From: an uncultured Victivallales bacterium
GTDB lineage: Bacteria > Verrucomicrobiota > Lentisphaeria > Oligosphaerales > JAFGRS01
NCBI GenBank assembly: GCA_903834675.1
Contig: CAILKC010000620.1
Span: forward strand, 1 to 15,487
DNA: 15,487 bases
Direction of reading: 5' to 3'
Within the stretch, counting starts at the first letter, position 1. Each line of letters opens with the position of its first letter. Below the pieces are notes generated by a model that did no database searches, was not told where the DNA came from, and saw nothing but the letters and a program-made list of their open reading frames with translations. Positions 1-6,965 of the stretch are shown here, piece by piece. A program made the translations under genes and the position numbers.

Positions 1-106
1 GCCGCGGCCGCTCCAGATTGTTTGGACCGCCCGGGGCCTCCCGGGCAGTGGCCGCGGCCGCTCCAGATTGTTTGGACCGCCCGGGGCCTCCCGGGCAGTG
101 GCCGCG
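1..106. repeat. Perfect 50-bp tandem duplication at the window edge
   Basis: Bases 1-50 and 51-100 are identical, and a third copy begins at 101-106 before the sequence breaks into a variant restart (GCCGCGGCCGCTCC again at 108-121). The unit is GC-rich and contains NotI-like GCGGCCGC and CCCGGGG/CCTCCCGGG motifs. Because 50 is not a multiple of three, each copy is read in a different frame, so it cannot be a protein repeat. It may be a genuine tandem repeat, the end of a mobile repeat inserted into the methylase gene, or an assembly artefact at a contig end. Confidence 0.9.
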
Positions 107-1538
107 AGCCGCGGCCGCTCCACCTTCCGCTTCGCCCGCGCCGCGAACGTTCAGCACCTACTTCATGCGCGGCGGCATCCCGGCCTCGATTCCCGACGCC
201 GTTGCCAGCGAGGGCATCGACTGCGACGACTCCGTCTTCAGCCGCTCCGAATGGCGCTTCCAGCCCGCCGCGGTGAGCAGCCTCTTCGATCGGATCATGG
301 CCAGCGGCCGGCCGTTGGGCGAGGTCGTCAACGGCCGCATCTACTACGGCGTCAAGACCGGCCTCAACGAGGCCTTTATCCTCGACCGGCCCACCCGCGA
401 CCGCCTCGTCGCCGCTGACCCTGGCTGCGTCGGCATCATCCGCAAGATGCTCCGCGGCGAAGACTTGCGCCCGTGGTACTATCAAGATGAGGGGCGCTTC
501 CTGATCGTCATGCCCAGTGGCTTCACGCGGCAGGGGATGGGCGCAGCGGGCGCCGCCCAAAGCGGTGTCGAGCCACCGCAGTCCAAAGCGCGGCCTGACG
601 GCTCGCGCGGTGGGGACCCAAGGCCGGACACCGAGTCCCGGCAACGACGGGACTCTTTGGACTGCTGTGGCTTGACGCAGCTTTCCCCCGGGGCGGGGAC
701 GCATAGCGGTATCGAGCCAGCGCAGCCTCACGCGCCGGCTGCCGCCTGGGGCTGGATCGCCGCCACCTATCCTGCCATCGCGGCGCACCTGGCCCCGTTT
801 GCGGAGGCCGCACAACGGCGCACCGACCAGGGCGAGTTCTGGTGGGAACTGCGCTCATGTGCCTACTACAGCGCCTTCGACGAGCCCAAGATCCTCTGGC
901 CCGACATCGCCAAGCTGCCGCGGTTCTCGTGGGATACCGGAGGCGCGTACATGAACAACACGGGCTACATCCTGCCTGGAGAGTCGTGGCTGCTGCCAGT
1001 CCTAGCGTCCCGCCTGCTTTGGTTCACGGTCAGCCAGGTCGCGACCCCACTGCGACTCAGGGGCGGGTTATGGCAGTTCCGCTGCATTAACCAATTCATG
1101 GAGCGCCTGCCCGTCGTCGTCCCCGATGAGGCTGGGAAGCAGGCGCTTGCGGACCTCGCAACCCAGGCCGGCGCCATCGCTCGCGAACGCTACGCTCTAC
1201 ACGAACAGGTCCGGCACCGGCTGCGCAGCGACTTCGCTGCCGGGGGTGGCCTCAACCAGGCCCTGACCGACTGGTGGGAGCTCGACTTCTTCGCCCTCCG
1301 CCAGCAGCTCGAAAAGGCCTTCAGGACGCGGATTCCAGTGGCCGAGCGCCAGGACTGGGAGACCACCCTCGCCGGCTGGCAGCAGAGCCACGCCAGCCTC
1401 ACCACTCGCCTGGTCTCCATTGAGGGCGAGATCAACGACCGCGTCTACGCCCTCTTCGGCCTCGCCCCCGCCGACATCGCTCTCCTCGACGACCACGCCA
1501 AGCACGCCATGATCAACTACCCCCTCGGCGAGCCGTGA
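3..1538 (+). CDS. Type IIG (Eco57I/PglX-like) restriction-methylase, C-terminal recognition part, partial
   Basis: This is the C-terminal part of a fused restriction-modification enzyme: the TaqI-like target-recognition domain that in the full protein reads the DNA site for an N-6 adenine methylase. Supporting signs are the stretch GRIYYGVKTGLNEAFILD (about 320-375), the LRGEDLRPWYY block, the FWWELRSCAYYSAFDEPKILWPDI block (about 835-905) and the family-typical ending YPLGEP. The methylase motifs (NPPY and the SAM site) are absent, so the N-terminal half lies off the left edge or has been lost. The frame is open to the edge; TTG at 18 is the first start-like codon, but codons before about 165 run through a 50-bp tandem duplication and do not look like protein. 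About 60-70 residues (roughly 530-745) encode a repeat insertion between MPSGFT and WGWIAATYP; related proteins usually have a short linker there (from memory). It is probably a broken or partial gene and converges on the glycosidase gene. Confidence 0.7.
   Translation, partial: RGRSRLFGPPGASRAVAAAAPDCLDRPGPPGQWPRAAAAPPSASPAPRTFSTYFMRGGIPASIPDAVASEGIDCDDSVFSRSEWRFQPAAVSSLFDRIMASGRPLGEVVNGRIYYGVKTGLNEAFILDRPTRDRLVAADPGCVGIIRKMLRGEDLRPWYYQDEGRFLIVMPSGFTRQGMGAAGAAQSGVEPPQSKARPDGSRGGDPRPDTESRQRRDSLDCCGLTQLSPGAGTHSGIEPAQPHAPAAAWGWIAATYPAIAAHLAPFAEAAQRRTDQGEFWWELRSCAYYSAFDEPKILWPDIAKLPRFSWDTGGAYMNNTGYILPGESWLLPVLASRLLWFTVSQVATPLRLRGGLWQFRCINQFMERLPVVVPDEAGKQALADLATQAGAIARERYALHEQVRHRLRSDFAAGGGLNQALTDWWELDFFALRQQLEKAFRTRIPVAERQDWETTLAGWQQSHASLTTRLVSIEGEINDRVYALFGLAPADIALLDDHAKHAMINYPLGEP
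557..728. repeat. Compound palindromic repeat inserted in frame in the restriction-methylase gene
   Basis: Three related copies of one word lie here. Copy 1 (557-590, direct) contains AAAGCGGTGTCGAGCC followed by ACCGCAGTCCAAAG. Copy 2 (650-685) is its inverted form, matching at about 27 of 33 positions. Copy 3 (704-728, direct) matches copy 1 at about 21 of 24. Copies 1 and 2 can pair into a long hairpin around a 59-base centre. The stretch has no stop codon in the host frame, so it is translated into a low-complexity, Ser/Pro/Arg/Gly-rich insert. The same word recurs at 1582-1638 outside genes. I recall repeats of this type as widespread in Verrucomicrobia-like genomes, but could not check this. 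Confidence 0.8.
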
Positions 1539-1581
1539 GCGGGGGAGCGGACCACACCGCTGCTAAGTTCTTAGTGCCCAA

Positions 1582-1638
1582 CCAAAGCGGTGTCGCGGTC
1601 GCCTTTCGCGGCCTTTGCCACCGCAGTCCAAAAGAGTC
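1582..1638. repeat. Intergenic copy of the AAAGCGGTGTCG...ACCGCAGTCCAAA repeat
   Basis: The left part (CCAAAGCGGTGTCG, 1582-1595) and right part (GCCACCGCAGTCCAAAAGAGTC, from 1617) are the same words as in the insertion at 557-728, here separated by about 21 extra bases. The arms GCGGTG and CACCGC can pair. It sits in the 104-base gap between two convergent genes, ending four bases before the stop of the glycosidase gene, so its hairpin might also serve as a transcription barrier for both genes; it lacks a T-tract. Confidence 0.8.
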
Positions 1639-1642
1639 ACCG

Positions 1643-4600
1643 TCAGGTACTGGCGCAGATCAGCAACTCGCCAGCGTATCCTGTCACGTCCACATCGCCG
1701 GTGGTGGCATTGAAGGCGAGGTGCGGTTTGCCGTTCAGCGTGACCTCCCGCAAGGGTACACTTCCAGGCGTGCGGAAGCGGACCAGCGTCTTGGCCGGGG
1801 CCGAACGCAGCGCCAGGGACACCGTAGCCTCGATGGCATGGCCGTCGGCGCGCGGGGCATAGGCGATGCTGACCGCACCGAAGCACGTCTGCAAGCCCTC
1901 GGCGCGGGCGCCGCGCCCGGGGCGCAGCCACTCGCGCGGAAGCGCTTTCCCGAGGTGCAGCACGCCAGGGGTGGCATAGACGAACATGTACTGCAACCAC
2001 TTGACGGCGTTGGCTTCGTCCGAGGTCTTGAAGTGGGCGCTGTTGGAGACGCCGAGCACCGGGTACGGATGCTCGACCATGGCCGTGATCTCCTCGCGGT
2101 AGCAGGCGTTCCAGCAGTTGTAGAACATCCACAGGTAAACCTCGATCTCGTCGCGCTCGAGGTGCGGCATCAGGCCGGCAAGCAGATTGGGCTGGATCGA
2201 CACCCCGCCGCGGTCGAACCAGGTGCGCTCCGGCAGGTCGACGTTGTAGCCGAACGGCGGATTCATGTAGAGATTGTCCTGGAAGTCATCAAGAATCCAG
2301 GCGGCCTGCGGGCTGTCGGGTGCGTAGAGGCCGGAAAGCAACAGATACACGGCGCCCTCGAGCGTCTCGCGGATCCAGCCGCGATCACGCCCCCGGCAGT
2401 ACAGGCGTGAGGGGTAGTGCGGCACCCAGCGCCCGTCGCGCAGACGCACCAGTGGCGTCAGGCGGCGCATCGTCTCGAAGCCGCGGAGTAGGTCTTGGCG
2501 ATAGGCGTCGGCCGCTTGGCGGTAGCGCGCTGCCTCCGGGTGCGCGATCGCCTCGAGAGCGCCGGCGGCCGCGTCGCACCCGCGCCAGGTCAGGGCGTTG
2601 GTACTGAGCCAGTAACAGTAGTCGTCGACGTCCTCCAGGCCCCCAGCGGGCAGGAAACCGCGCTCCCAGCCGCGCGAATGCGGCTGGGTTTCCAGGGTCT
2701 GACGACGCTGCCGGAAGACCCAGTCCAAGCCCTTGATCAGCGGCACGGTCACGCTCCGCAGCCAGGCGGCATCGCCCGTGACCAGGTAGTGCTTGGCGAT
2801 GATCCACAGAACCCAGCCGTGGTGCTGGCAGTAGCTCTGGCCCTGTTCGAAGCCGCCGGCGCCGTAAAACACGCCATCGATGTCCGAGAAGCGCCCATGG
2901 AGCCCGACTGTGCCCTGGTATTCCAGCCACAGCTCGATGCGGCGCCGCGCCTCGTCGTGCAGGCCGCGCTGGTCCAGCTCGTCGATGATCATGCACGACT
3001 CGTTGGTGAAGTTGCCATAGGTGCTTGCCCCCACCGAAGTATTGATCAGGCGCGGTTTGCCGGGCACCGCATGGTCGGTGACGTTGACGTGCGCCGGGTG
3101 CATCGCATGCACGGCGTTGAGGTGTGCGTTCGGCGTCAGCAGTTGCGCCCCGCGGCCGGCTTCAGCGCGCCAGAACTCGCGGGCCTGGCGGTCGCTGGCC
3201 TCAAAGCGCAGACTCCGCAAGACTCGCAACTCGACCTCACGGTCTGCCACGATGAAGGGTATCTTCAACACCAGTTCGGCGGTTTGGCCGGGGGCGAGTT
3301 GCTTCTCGAACACCAGCCCGTCGGCGCTGGCGTGGGGTGTTAGATCGGACTCGTACAGACCGCGCAGCACCGGCTGCCCCTGCCAAACGCCCATGATGCG
3401 GCCGTCTGCCTCCACGGTCAACGGAGTGCGCGGACTCCGCGGCACCAGGCAGTCGTCCTGCCCCCCCTGGACGCTGCGCCCAGGAATCAATCGATTGACC
3501 GAGCGGCCAGAGTTGCCCGAGAAGCCAAGGGGAAGCCGCGCTGTCACCGCTTCCACTCCCTGGTTGCGGACGCTGAGCCGGACCAGCAACACGACCGTGG
3601 CATCGCCGGCCAACACCCCGTCCGGACTTGGCGGCAGCAGGGGCACGGCCACGTAGCGCTGCTCCCGCACCAGGCTGCCGTGCTTGAACTGCAGGTTCCA
3701 GGCGAACGCCGGCGCAGGGTCAGTGTAGCGCGCGGCCGGAATCCACTCGCCCAGATCAAAGAAGAAGCGGGCGTTGCCTTCGTTGCAGAAGCGCTCCGAG
3801 TCGGCGCCGGGCGTCCAGCTGACATTGCGTTGGGTCAGCACGATGTCGCCGTTCGGCTCGATCCAGAAGCGCTGCCGGGCATGCTTGCAGCCCAGCGTGT
3901 AGGCCACCGCATGAGCCCGTGGCTGGCCGTGGAAGGCGCCAGACAGGCTCTGCTCGGGCGCCGCGGTGACCTGCTGCCGGATGGTCTTGGTCCCTCGATT
4001 CCTGGCCTGGTACTGCGCAAACGTGGTCGGGTCGTCTGCCGCGCTGATGAACACGCCGGCTTCGGCAAACCAGATGGGCCCCTGCTCGCGCAACGCGGTC
4101 AGCGACACGGTAAAGGCCTCGTCCTCCAGCGTGAAGGTGAGCTGCCCATCGTCGTCGCTGTACCGGTGCGCCGGTTGCATGCACTCAACCCGCACGAGAA
4201 AGAGCCGCGGCCCGCCAGACTGGAGAATCACCCGCCGCCGCCGCACCTCAACCCCGCTCAGAGCGCTGCTGCGAAGTCCGCGCAGGTTGTAGCCCGACAG
4301 CGTGATGGCGCCGCCCGGGGTGATGCGCCCCGCATCGAGTTCGACCCGTAACGCCGCCTTGGCCGGAGCGGACTCGGTGTACACTTCAATAGCTTCTACC
4401 GTGATCGGCGTTGACGTCTCGAGCCGCACCCCGAGCGTGCGGCGGAAGGTGACGTCATAGGCATCACGCCCAGGATACTCCGCCAACTCCGCCTGCAGCC
4501 CCGCGAAGGTGAACTCAAGCGTGCGCTCATCCAGACGCGCCGTATGCACGGTGGCGCGCCGCCAGGTCGCGTTGAACCAATCGTCCAGCGGGCGCCAGCC

Positions 4601-4810
4601 AAACTGGCACGGATTGGTCCGCTCCATGTCGGCCGGGACCTCGTGGCGAACCTGCGGCCAGGTCTTGTGCAGGTACGACAGCCCGAGATCGGCGGGGGCG
4701 GACCCCACACACCGCACCACCACCCGCGTGAGGTCACGTGGTTGCTCGAAACGGACCTCGTTCGGCGCTGTATTGGGCAGCGCGAAGGGAACAATGTCGA
4801 ACGGTTTCAT
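1643..4810 (-). CDS. Six-hairpin (alpha/alpha)6-barrel glycoside hydrolase, family unassigned
   Basis: The product of about 1055 residues has three parts. Residues 1 to about 590 are beta-rich (sandwich-like). About 595-965 form an alpha/alpha-barrel resembling six-hairpin glycosidases (GH78/GH63/GH95-like folds). A small beta domain closes the protein. The barrel begins near NFTNESCMIIDEL and contains FSDIDGVFYGAGGFEQGQSY, a candidate acidic active-site segment GGLEDVDDYCYWLS (about 720-735) and, near its end, SNSAHFKTSDEANAVKW. I cannot assign a GH family or substrate; the acidic residues are candidates only. There is no signal peptide, so it probably acts in the cytoplasm on imported oligosaccharides. 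ATG at 4810 was chosen because the protein-like sequence starts there and GGGAG lies 11 bases upstream; an in-frame GTG at 4897 would add 29 residues. The gene converges with the restriction-methylase fragment and has a long upstream region of its own. Confidence 0.85.
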   Translation of the reverse strand: MKPFDIVPFALPNTAPNEVRFEQPRDLTRVVVRCVGSAPADLGLSYLHKTWPQVRHEVPADMERTNPCQFGWRPLDDWFNATWRRATVHTARLDERTLEFTFAGLQAELAEYPGRDAYDVTFRRTLGVRLETSTPITVEAIEVYTESAPAKAALRVELDAGRITPGGAITLSGYNLRGLRSSALSGVEVRRRRVILQSGGPRLFLVRVECMQPAHRYSDDDGQLTFTLEDEAFTVSLTALREQGPIWFAEAGVFISAADDPTTFAQYQARNRGTKTIRQQVTAAPEQSLSGAFHGQPRAHAVAYTLGCKHARQRFWIEPNGDIVLTQRNVSWTPGADSERFCNEGNARFFFDLGEWIPAARYTDPAPAFAWNLQFKHGSLVREQRYVAVPLLPPSPDGVLAGDATVVLLVRLSVRNQGVEAVTARLPLGFSGNSGRSVNRLIPGRSVQGGQDDCLVPRSPRTPLTVEADGRIMGVWQGQPVLRGLYESDLTPHASADGLVFEKQLAPGQTAELVLKIPFIVADREVELRVLRSLRFEASDRQAREFWRAEAGRGAQLLTPNAHLNAVHAMHPAHVNVTDHAVPGKPRLINTSVGASTYGNFTNESCMIIDELDQRGLHDEARRRIELWLEYQGTVGLHGRFSDIDGVFYGAGGFEQGQSYCQHHGWVLWIIAKHYLVTGDAAWLRSVTVPLIKGLDWVFRQRRQTLETQPHSRGWERGFLPAGGLEDVDDYCYWLSTNALTWRGCDAAAGALEAIAHPEAARYRQAADAYRQDLLRGFETMRRLTPLVRLRDGRWVPHYPSRLYCRGRDRGWIRETLEGAVYLLLSGLYAPDSPQAAWILDDFQDNLYMNPPFGYNVDLPERTWFDRGGVSIQPNLLAGLMPHLERDEIEVYLWMFYNCWNACYREEITAMVEHPYPVLGVSNSAHFKTSDEANAVKWLQYMFVYATPGVLHLGKALPREWLRPGRGARAEGLQTCFGAVSIAYAPRADGHAIEATVSLALRSAPAKTLVRFRTPGSVPLREVTLNGKPHLAFNATTGDVDVTGYAGELLICAST

Positions 4811-5139
4811 CTGCTGGCCTACTCCCGTTGCGTACCTTGTTACTGAGAGCCCGCGATTCACCAGGGGCGCCACGACGGACTCGTCCTTTCCCGACACTGG
4901 TCACTATAGCTGACCCCGTTATCGCGGCCACCGGACCGCGCCGGGCGGGTGCATGACCAAACTGTCGGAAGGATGAAATCCGAGGGGAATTGCGCCCGCT
5001 GATGATATAGGCGCCTATAGCCGCGGTCTTGGCAGGGTTCTCAGCTTCGAAGAAAGTGGGCCGCGAGACTCCCAAGCCAAACTCTGGAACTCGCAGTCTA
5101 TCCCATCCGTGGAATCCGCGCCATCCGTGGTCAGTCCGG
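4811..5139. other. Gene-free upstream region of the glycosidase gene
   Basis: No convincing ORF is present. The region holds a small inverted repeat, GGTCA (4899-4903) with TGACC (4911-4915) around CTATAGC, lying right before the alternative GTG start, and the 14-bp palindrome listed separately. Two copies of CATCCGTGG (5104-5112 and 5122-5130) close it. I could not identify a clear -35/-10 pair for the minus-strand gene, though it must be transcribed from here unless it is read through from the gene pair further upstream. Confidence 0.5.
5006..5019. promoter_or_regulatory. Perfect 14-bp palindrome, possible operator
   Basis: TATAGGCGCCTATA is a perfect two-fold symmetric site about 195 bases upstream of the glycosidase start codon and outside the named repeat elements. 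The size and symmetry suit a dimeric DNA-binding regulator, and its AT-rich ends stand out in GC-rich DNA. No regulator gene is in the window, so the role is inference. Confidence 0.35.
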
Positions 5140-5403
5140 GGTGACTACTCAGGTGCAACTGCCTATCTTGCCCCAACGGGGCTGTGTACCCAAGCCCAGG
5201 GTTGGCCGCGGCGTCGGCCTACCCTGGGTGAACAAGGCAGCAAACCCAGTCTAGCCCAACGGGTTGGGTCAGGGTGCCAAGACGCAACCCCGTCGGGCCA
5301 GGAGGCCATGACCACCTTTGACCCAGGGTCGCGGCACCCTGGCCGCAACCCTGGGCTCTGAGCCGCAGCCCCGTTGGAGCAGGGAAATGCACCTGAGTTG
5401 TAA
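5140..5403. repeat. Inverted-repeat-bounded palindromic element, non-coding
   Basis: The left end ACTCAGGTGCA (5147-5157) is matched exactly in inverse by TGCACCTGAGT (5388-5398), with further partial matching outward. Inside is a string of hairpins: GCCCC-AAC-GGGGC (5170-5182); CCCAGGG (5195-5201) with CCCTGGG (5222-5228) enclosing GGCCG/CGGCC; CCCAA-CGGG-TTGGG (about 5254-5267); and CCCAGGG (5322-5328) with CCCTGGG (5349-5355). It has no transposase. The pattern suits a small non-autonomous (MITE- or REP-cluster-like) element. The outer word GGTGACTACTCAGG (5140-5153) recurs inverted at 8015-8028. Confidence 0.7.
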
Positions 5404-5469
5404 CCTGAGCGAGTTACAGTCGGGGTTTCTAAAGCGGAGACAACCCAGGAATGCTAACCACGGATGACC

Positions 5470-5535
5470 GTAGAGTAGGCGCGGGGGTTGCCCGCGCCCC
5501 TCGTCGAACCGTACCTACAGAATACGGGGACTATG
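5470..5535 (-). mobile_element. Probable degenerate 3' end (domains V-VI) of a group II intron
   Basis: Read on the minus strand, CCGTA...TACGGTTCGAC (5526 down to 5503) looks like the lower stem and 3' strand of domain V. A domain VI-like hairpin follows: GGCGCGGG / CCCGCGCC with a five-base loop (5498-5478), flanked by GAG and CTC. An unpaired A at 5476 lies seven bases from a terminal TAC ending at 5470, where a branch-point A and the conserved 3' end (YAC/AY) belong. Domain V is about nine bases short, and its 5' strand reads TCCCCGTA where GAGCCGTA is expected, so the catalytic triad is lost. No reverse transcriptase or 5' part is present, so it is a dead fragment if real. The call rests on structure and remembered intron consensus, not on a covariance search. 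Confidence 0.45.
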
Positions 5536-5576
5536 TTCGAAAACGTGATGCGGAAATTTCCGCCCAACAAAGAGAT

Positions 5577-5606
5577 TCTGCCAACGGCTGCTGCAGCCGT
5601 TGCAGA
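5577..5606 (-). terminator. Terminator-like hairpin after the toroid-protein gene
   Basis: CAACGGCTG and CAGCCGTTG (5582-5602) form a perfect 9-bp stem with a 3-base loop, extended by TCTG/CAGA with one bulged base. On the minus strand, 35 bases past the stop of the toroid-protein gene, it is followed by a weak pyrimidine run (TCTCTTT, 5575-5569). A second hairpin, GCGGGG-TTTGG-CCCCGC (5621-5637), lies between it and the stop codon, and a perfect palindrome GCGGAAATTTCCGC (5550-5563) follows. Together they probably end transcription of the gene pair, though the T-tract is poor. Confidence 0.45.
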
Positions 5607-5640
5607 TCCAGGCATTCGTGGCGGGGTTTGGCCCCGCGCC

Positions 5641-6939
5641 TCAGGGAGCCGGCGGGGCGGGGACCGTCGGTACGGGTCCTGGGGTCTCGGGGAAGAGCAG
5701 TTCCAGGGCCATGAGCATCGCGTGTGCCTGGTGCTGCACGACATCGATACGGACGAACCCGGTATCTTCGGCGGAGAGGATGCCGCCGGTGGCTCTGGGG
5801 TCGATCACGTTGCTGGCCAGGAAGTCATTGCGGTCCTGCTGCGGGCCACCAATCTGCCAACTGATCAGGCGGCTCAGCAGGCGTTCGCAGATCCCGCGCA
5901 AGGCCTGCATGGCTGCTATATCGCCGCGTTTCCGGGCCACGCGGTAGCCACCCAGCAGCCCCTCGACCGCGTAGGCGGTATTGCCGCGGCGCGACTCGAT
6001 CTCATGTCGATCGATCAGCCACCAGGAGAGGGCCATGGCCGCATCGCCGACCACGTCCGCGTTCTGCCAACCGGCCTCGACATGCTCGGCAAAGGCGAGA
6101 CAGCCCCACTGGCAGAAGCCCTTGGTGTCATTCGACATCGGGTCTGATCGCCAGGCTGTAACCGTATAGCGTTCGGCAAGCCGGAGGGCGGTACGCTCGA
6201 TCTTCGGAATCAGCTCCTTGCGTCCCATGTAGCGCGCGGCCTTGCAGTAGAGCAAGAGAGTCTCGCCGTCGAAGTAGGGGCTGGCAGCGGAATCGCGCTC
6301 GTTCGCGGTGACGAGATAACGCGCTCCCCAACCCCCGGTTTCGAGCTCGAGGTGTTGCAGGTATTGCAGGTAGGTGTCCAGCCAGGTCTCGTAGAGTCCC
6401 CGCCCCACCGGGGTCAGGTAGTCATCCTGCCCCCTGCACAGTTCGACGATGGCCAGGGAGACCAGGGCGACGCTGCCGGTACTGATCTCGTCCGCCCCCG
6501 GATAGACGGGGGCGATGCGGCCCAGCTTCAGGGGCTGGCTGCAGCGGAAGAAGAAGTCGAGGCCGCGGACCACGGCGCGGCGCGTGGACTGGGTATGCCG
6601 GTCACGGCCCAAAGAACTGAGGCCCCAGAGTGCCCCGGCCTGACGAACCTGGTTATCATCCTTGACGGGGGCGTTCTCGATGACGTCCAGGGCGTAGGTG
6701 AAGTTGCCTTCGGGAAGTTGTTGGTTGAGGAAGTACACGCGAGCCGCCTCGATGCTCTCGATGAGCATCTTGCGGGTCAGCGGCGGCGGGGTGGTGCGCT
6801 CGGTCCAGTACGAGCGCGAGGCCCGAGTGTGGATGGCGGCAGGAAAGCTAGGGTCTGCCTCGGCGGCCCTGGCCGAGCGCACTCCAGCCAGCGACATGCA
6901 CGCCAGCAGAACGACGGCTATACGGCGACCTGTGAGCAT
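5641..6939 (-). CDS. Secreted alpha/alpha-toroid (prenyltransferase/squalene-cyclase-like fold) protein
   Basis: This 432-residue protein is exported: a basic start (MLTGRR), a hydrophobic core and an ARA-A/ARAA cleavage site near residue 25. The mature part is helical with repeated hairpins. It carries the segment DNQVRQAGALWGL (D95 to about L107), an LETGGWGARY block like the QW motif of terpenoid-cyclase toroids, and SPYFDGETLLLYCKAARYMG near residue 220. These motifs recall a widespread, poorly characterised toroid family related to squalene cyclases, C5-epimerases and six-hairpin enzymes; its substrate is unknown to me. The C-terminus is a Pro/Ala tail. ATG at 6939 was preferred because GGAG lies seven bases upstream and a clean signal peptide begins there; a GTG at 6969 would overlap the previous stop. 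It lies 26 bases downstream of the membrane-protein gene, so the two are probably co-transcribed and act at the cell envelope. Confidence 0.85.
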   Translation of the reverse strand: MLTGRRIAVVLLACMSLAGVRSARAAEADPSFPAAIHTRASRSYWTERTTPPPLTRKMLIESIEAARVYFLNQQLPEGNFTYALDVIENAPVKDDNQVRQAGALWGLSSLGRDRHTQSTRRAVVRGLDFFFRCSQPLKLGRIAPVYPGADEISTGSVALVSLAIVELCRGQDDYLTPVGRGLYETWLDTYLQYLQHLELETGGWGARYLVTANERDSAASPYFDGETLLLYCKAARYMGRKELIPKIERTALRLAERYTVTAWRSDPMSNDTKGFCQWGCLAFAEHVEAGWQNADVVGDAAMALSWWLIDRHEIESRRGNTAYAVEGLLGGYRVARKRGDIAAMQALRGICERLLSRLISWQIGGPQQDRNDFLASNVIDPRATGGILSAEDTGFVRIDVVQHQAHAMLMALELLFPETPGPVPTVPAPPAP

Positions 6940-6965
6940 GGGGTGTCTCCAGCAGCCAGTGGCGC

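Noticed and set aside
1..106. CRISPR array at the left edge
   Set aside because: The units are directly adjacent identical 50-mers with no unique spacers.
3..1538. Complete restriction-modification or BREX/DISARM defence system
   Set aside because: Only the recognition part of one enzyme is visible; no other defence genes lie in the window, and the genes to its right are unrelated.
1535..2410. Plus-strand open frame of 291 codons
   Set aside because: It lies antisense to the glycosidase gene, has no recognisable protein pattern and crosses the repeat at 1582; GC-rich antisense frames are commonly open by chance.
5029..5361. 110-codon plus-strand frame between glycosidase and toroid genes
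   Set aside because: It is made almost entirely of the palindromic element 5140-5403 and has no protein-like pattern.
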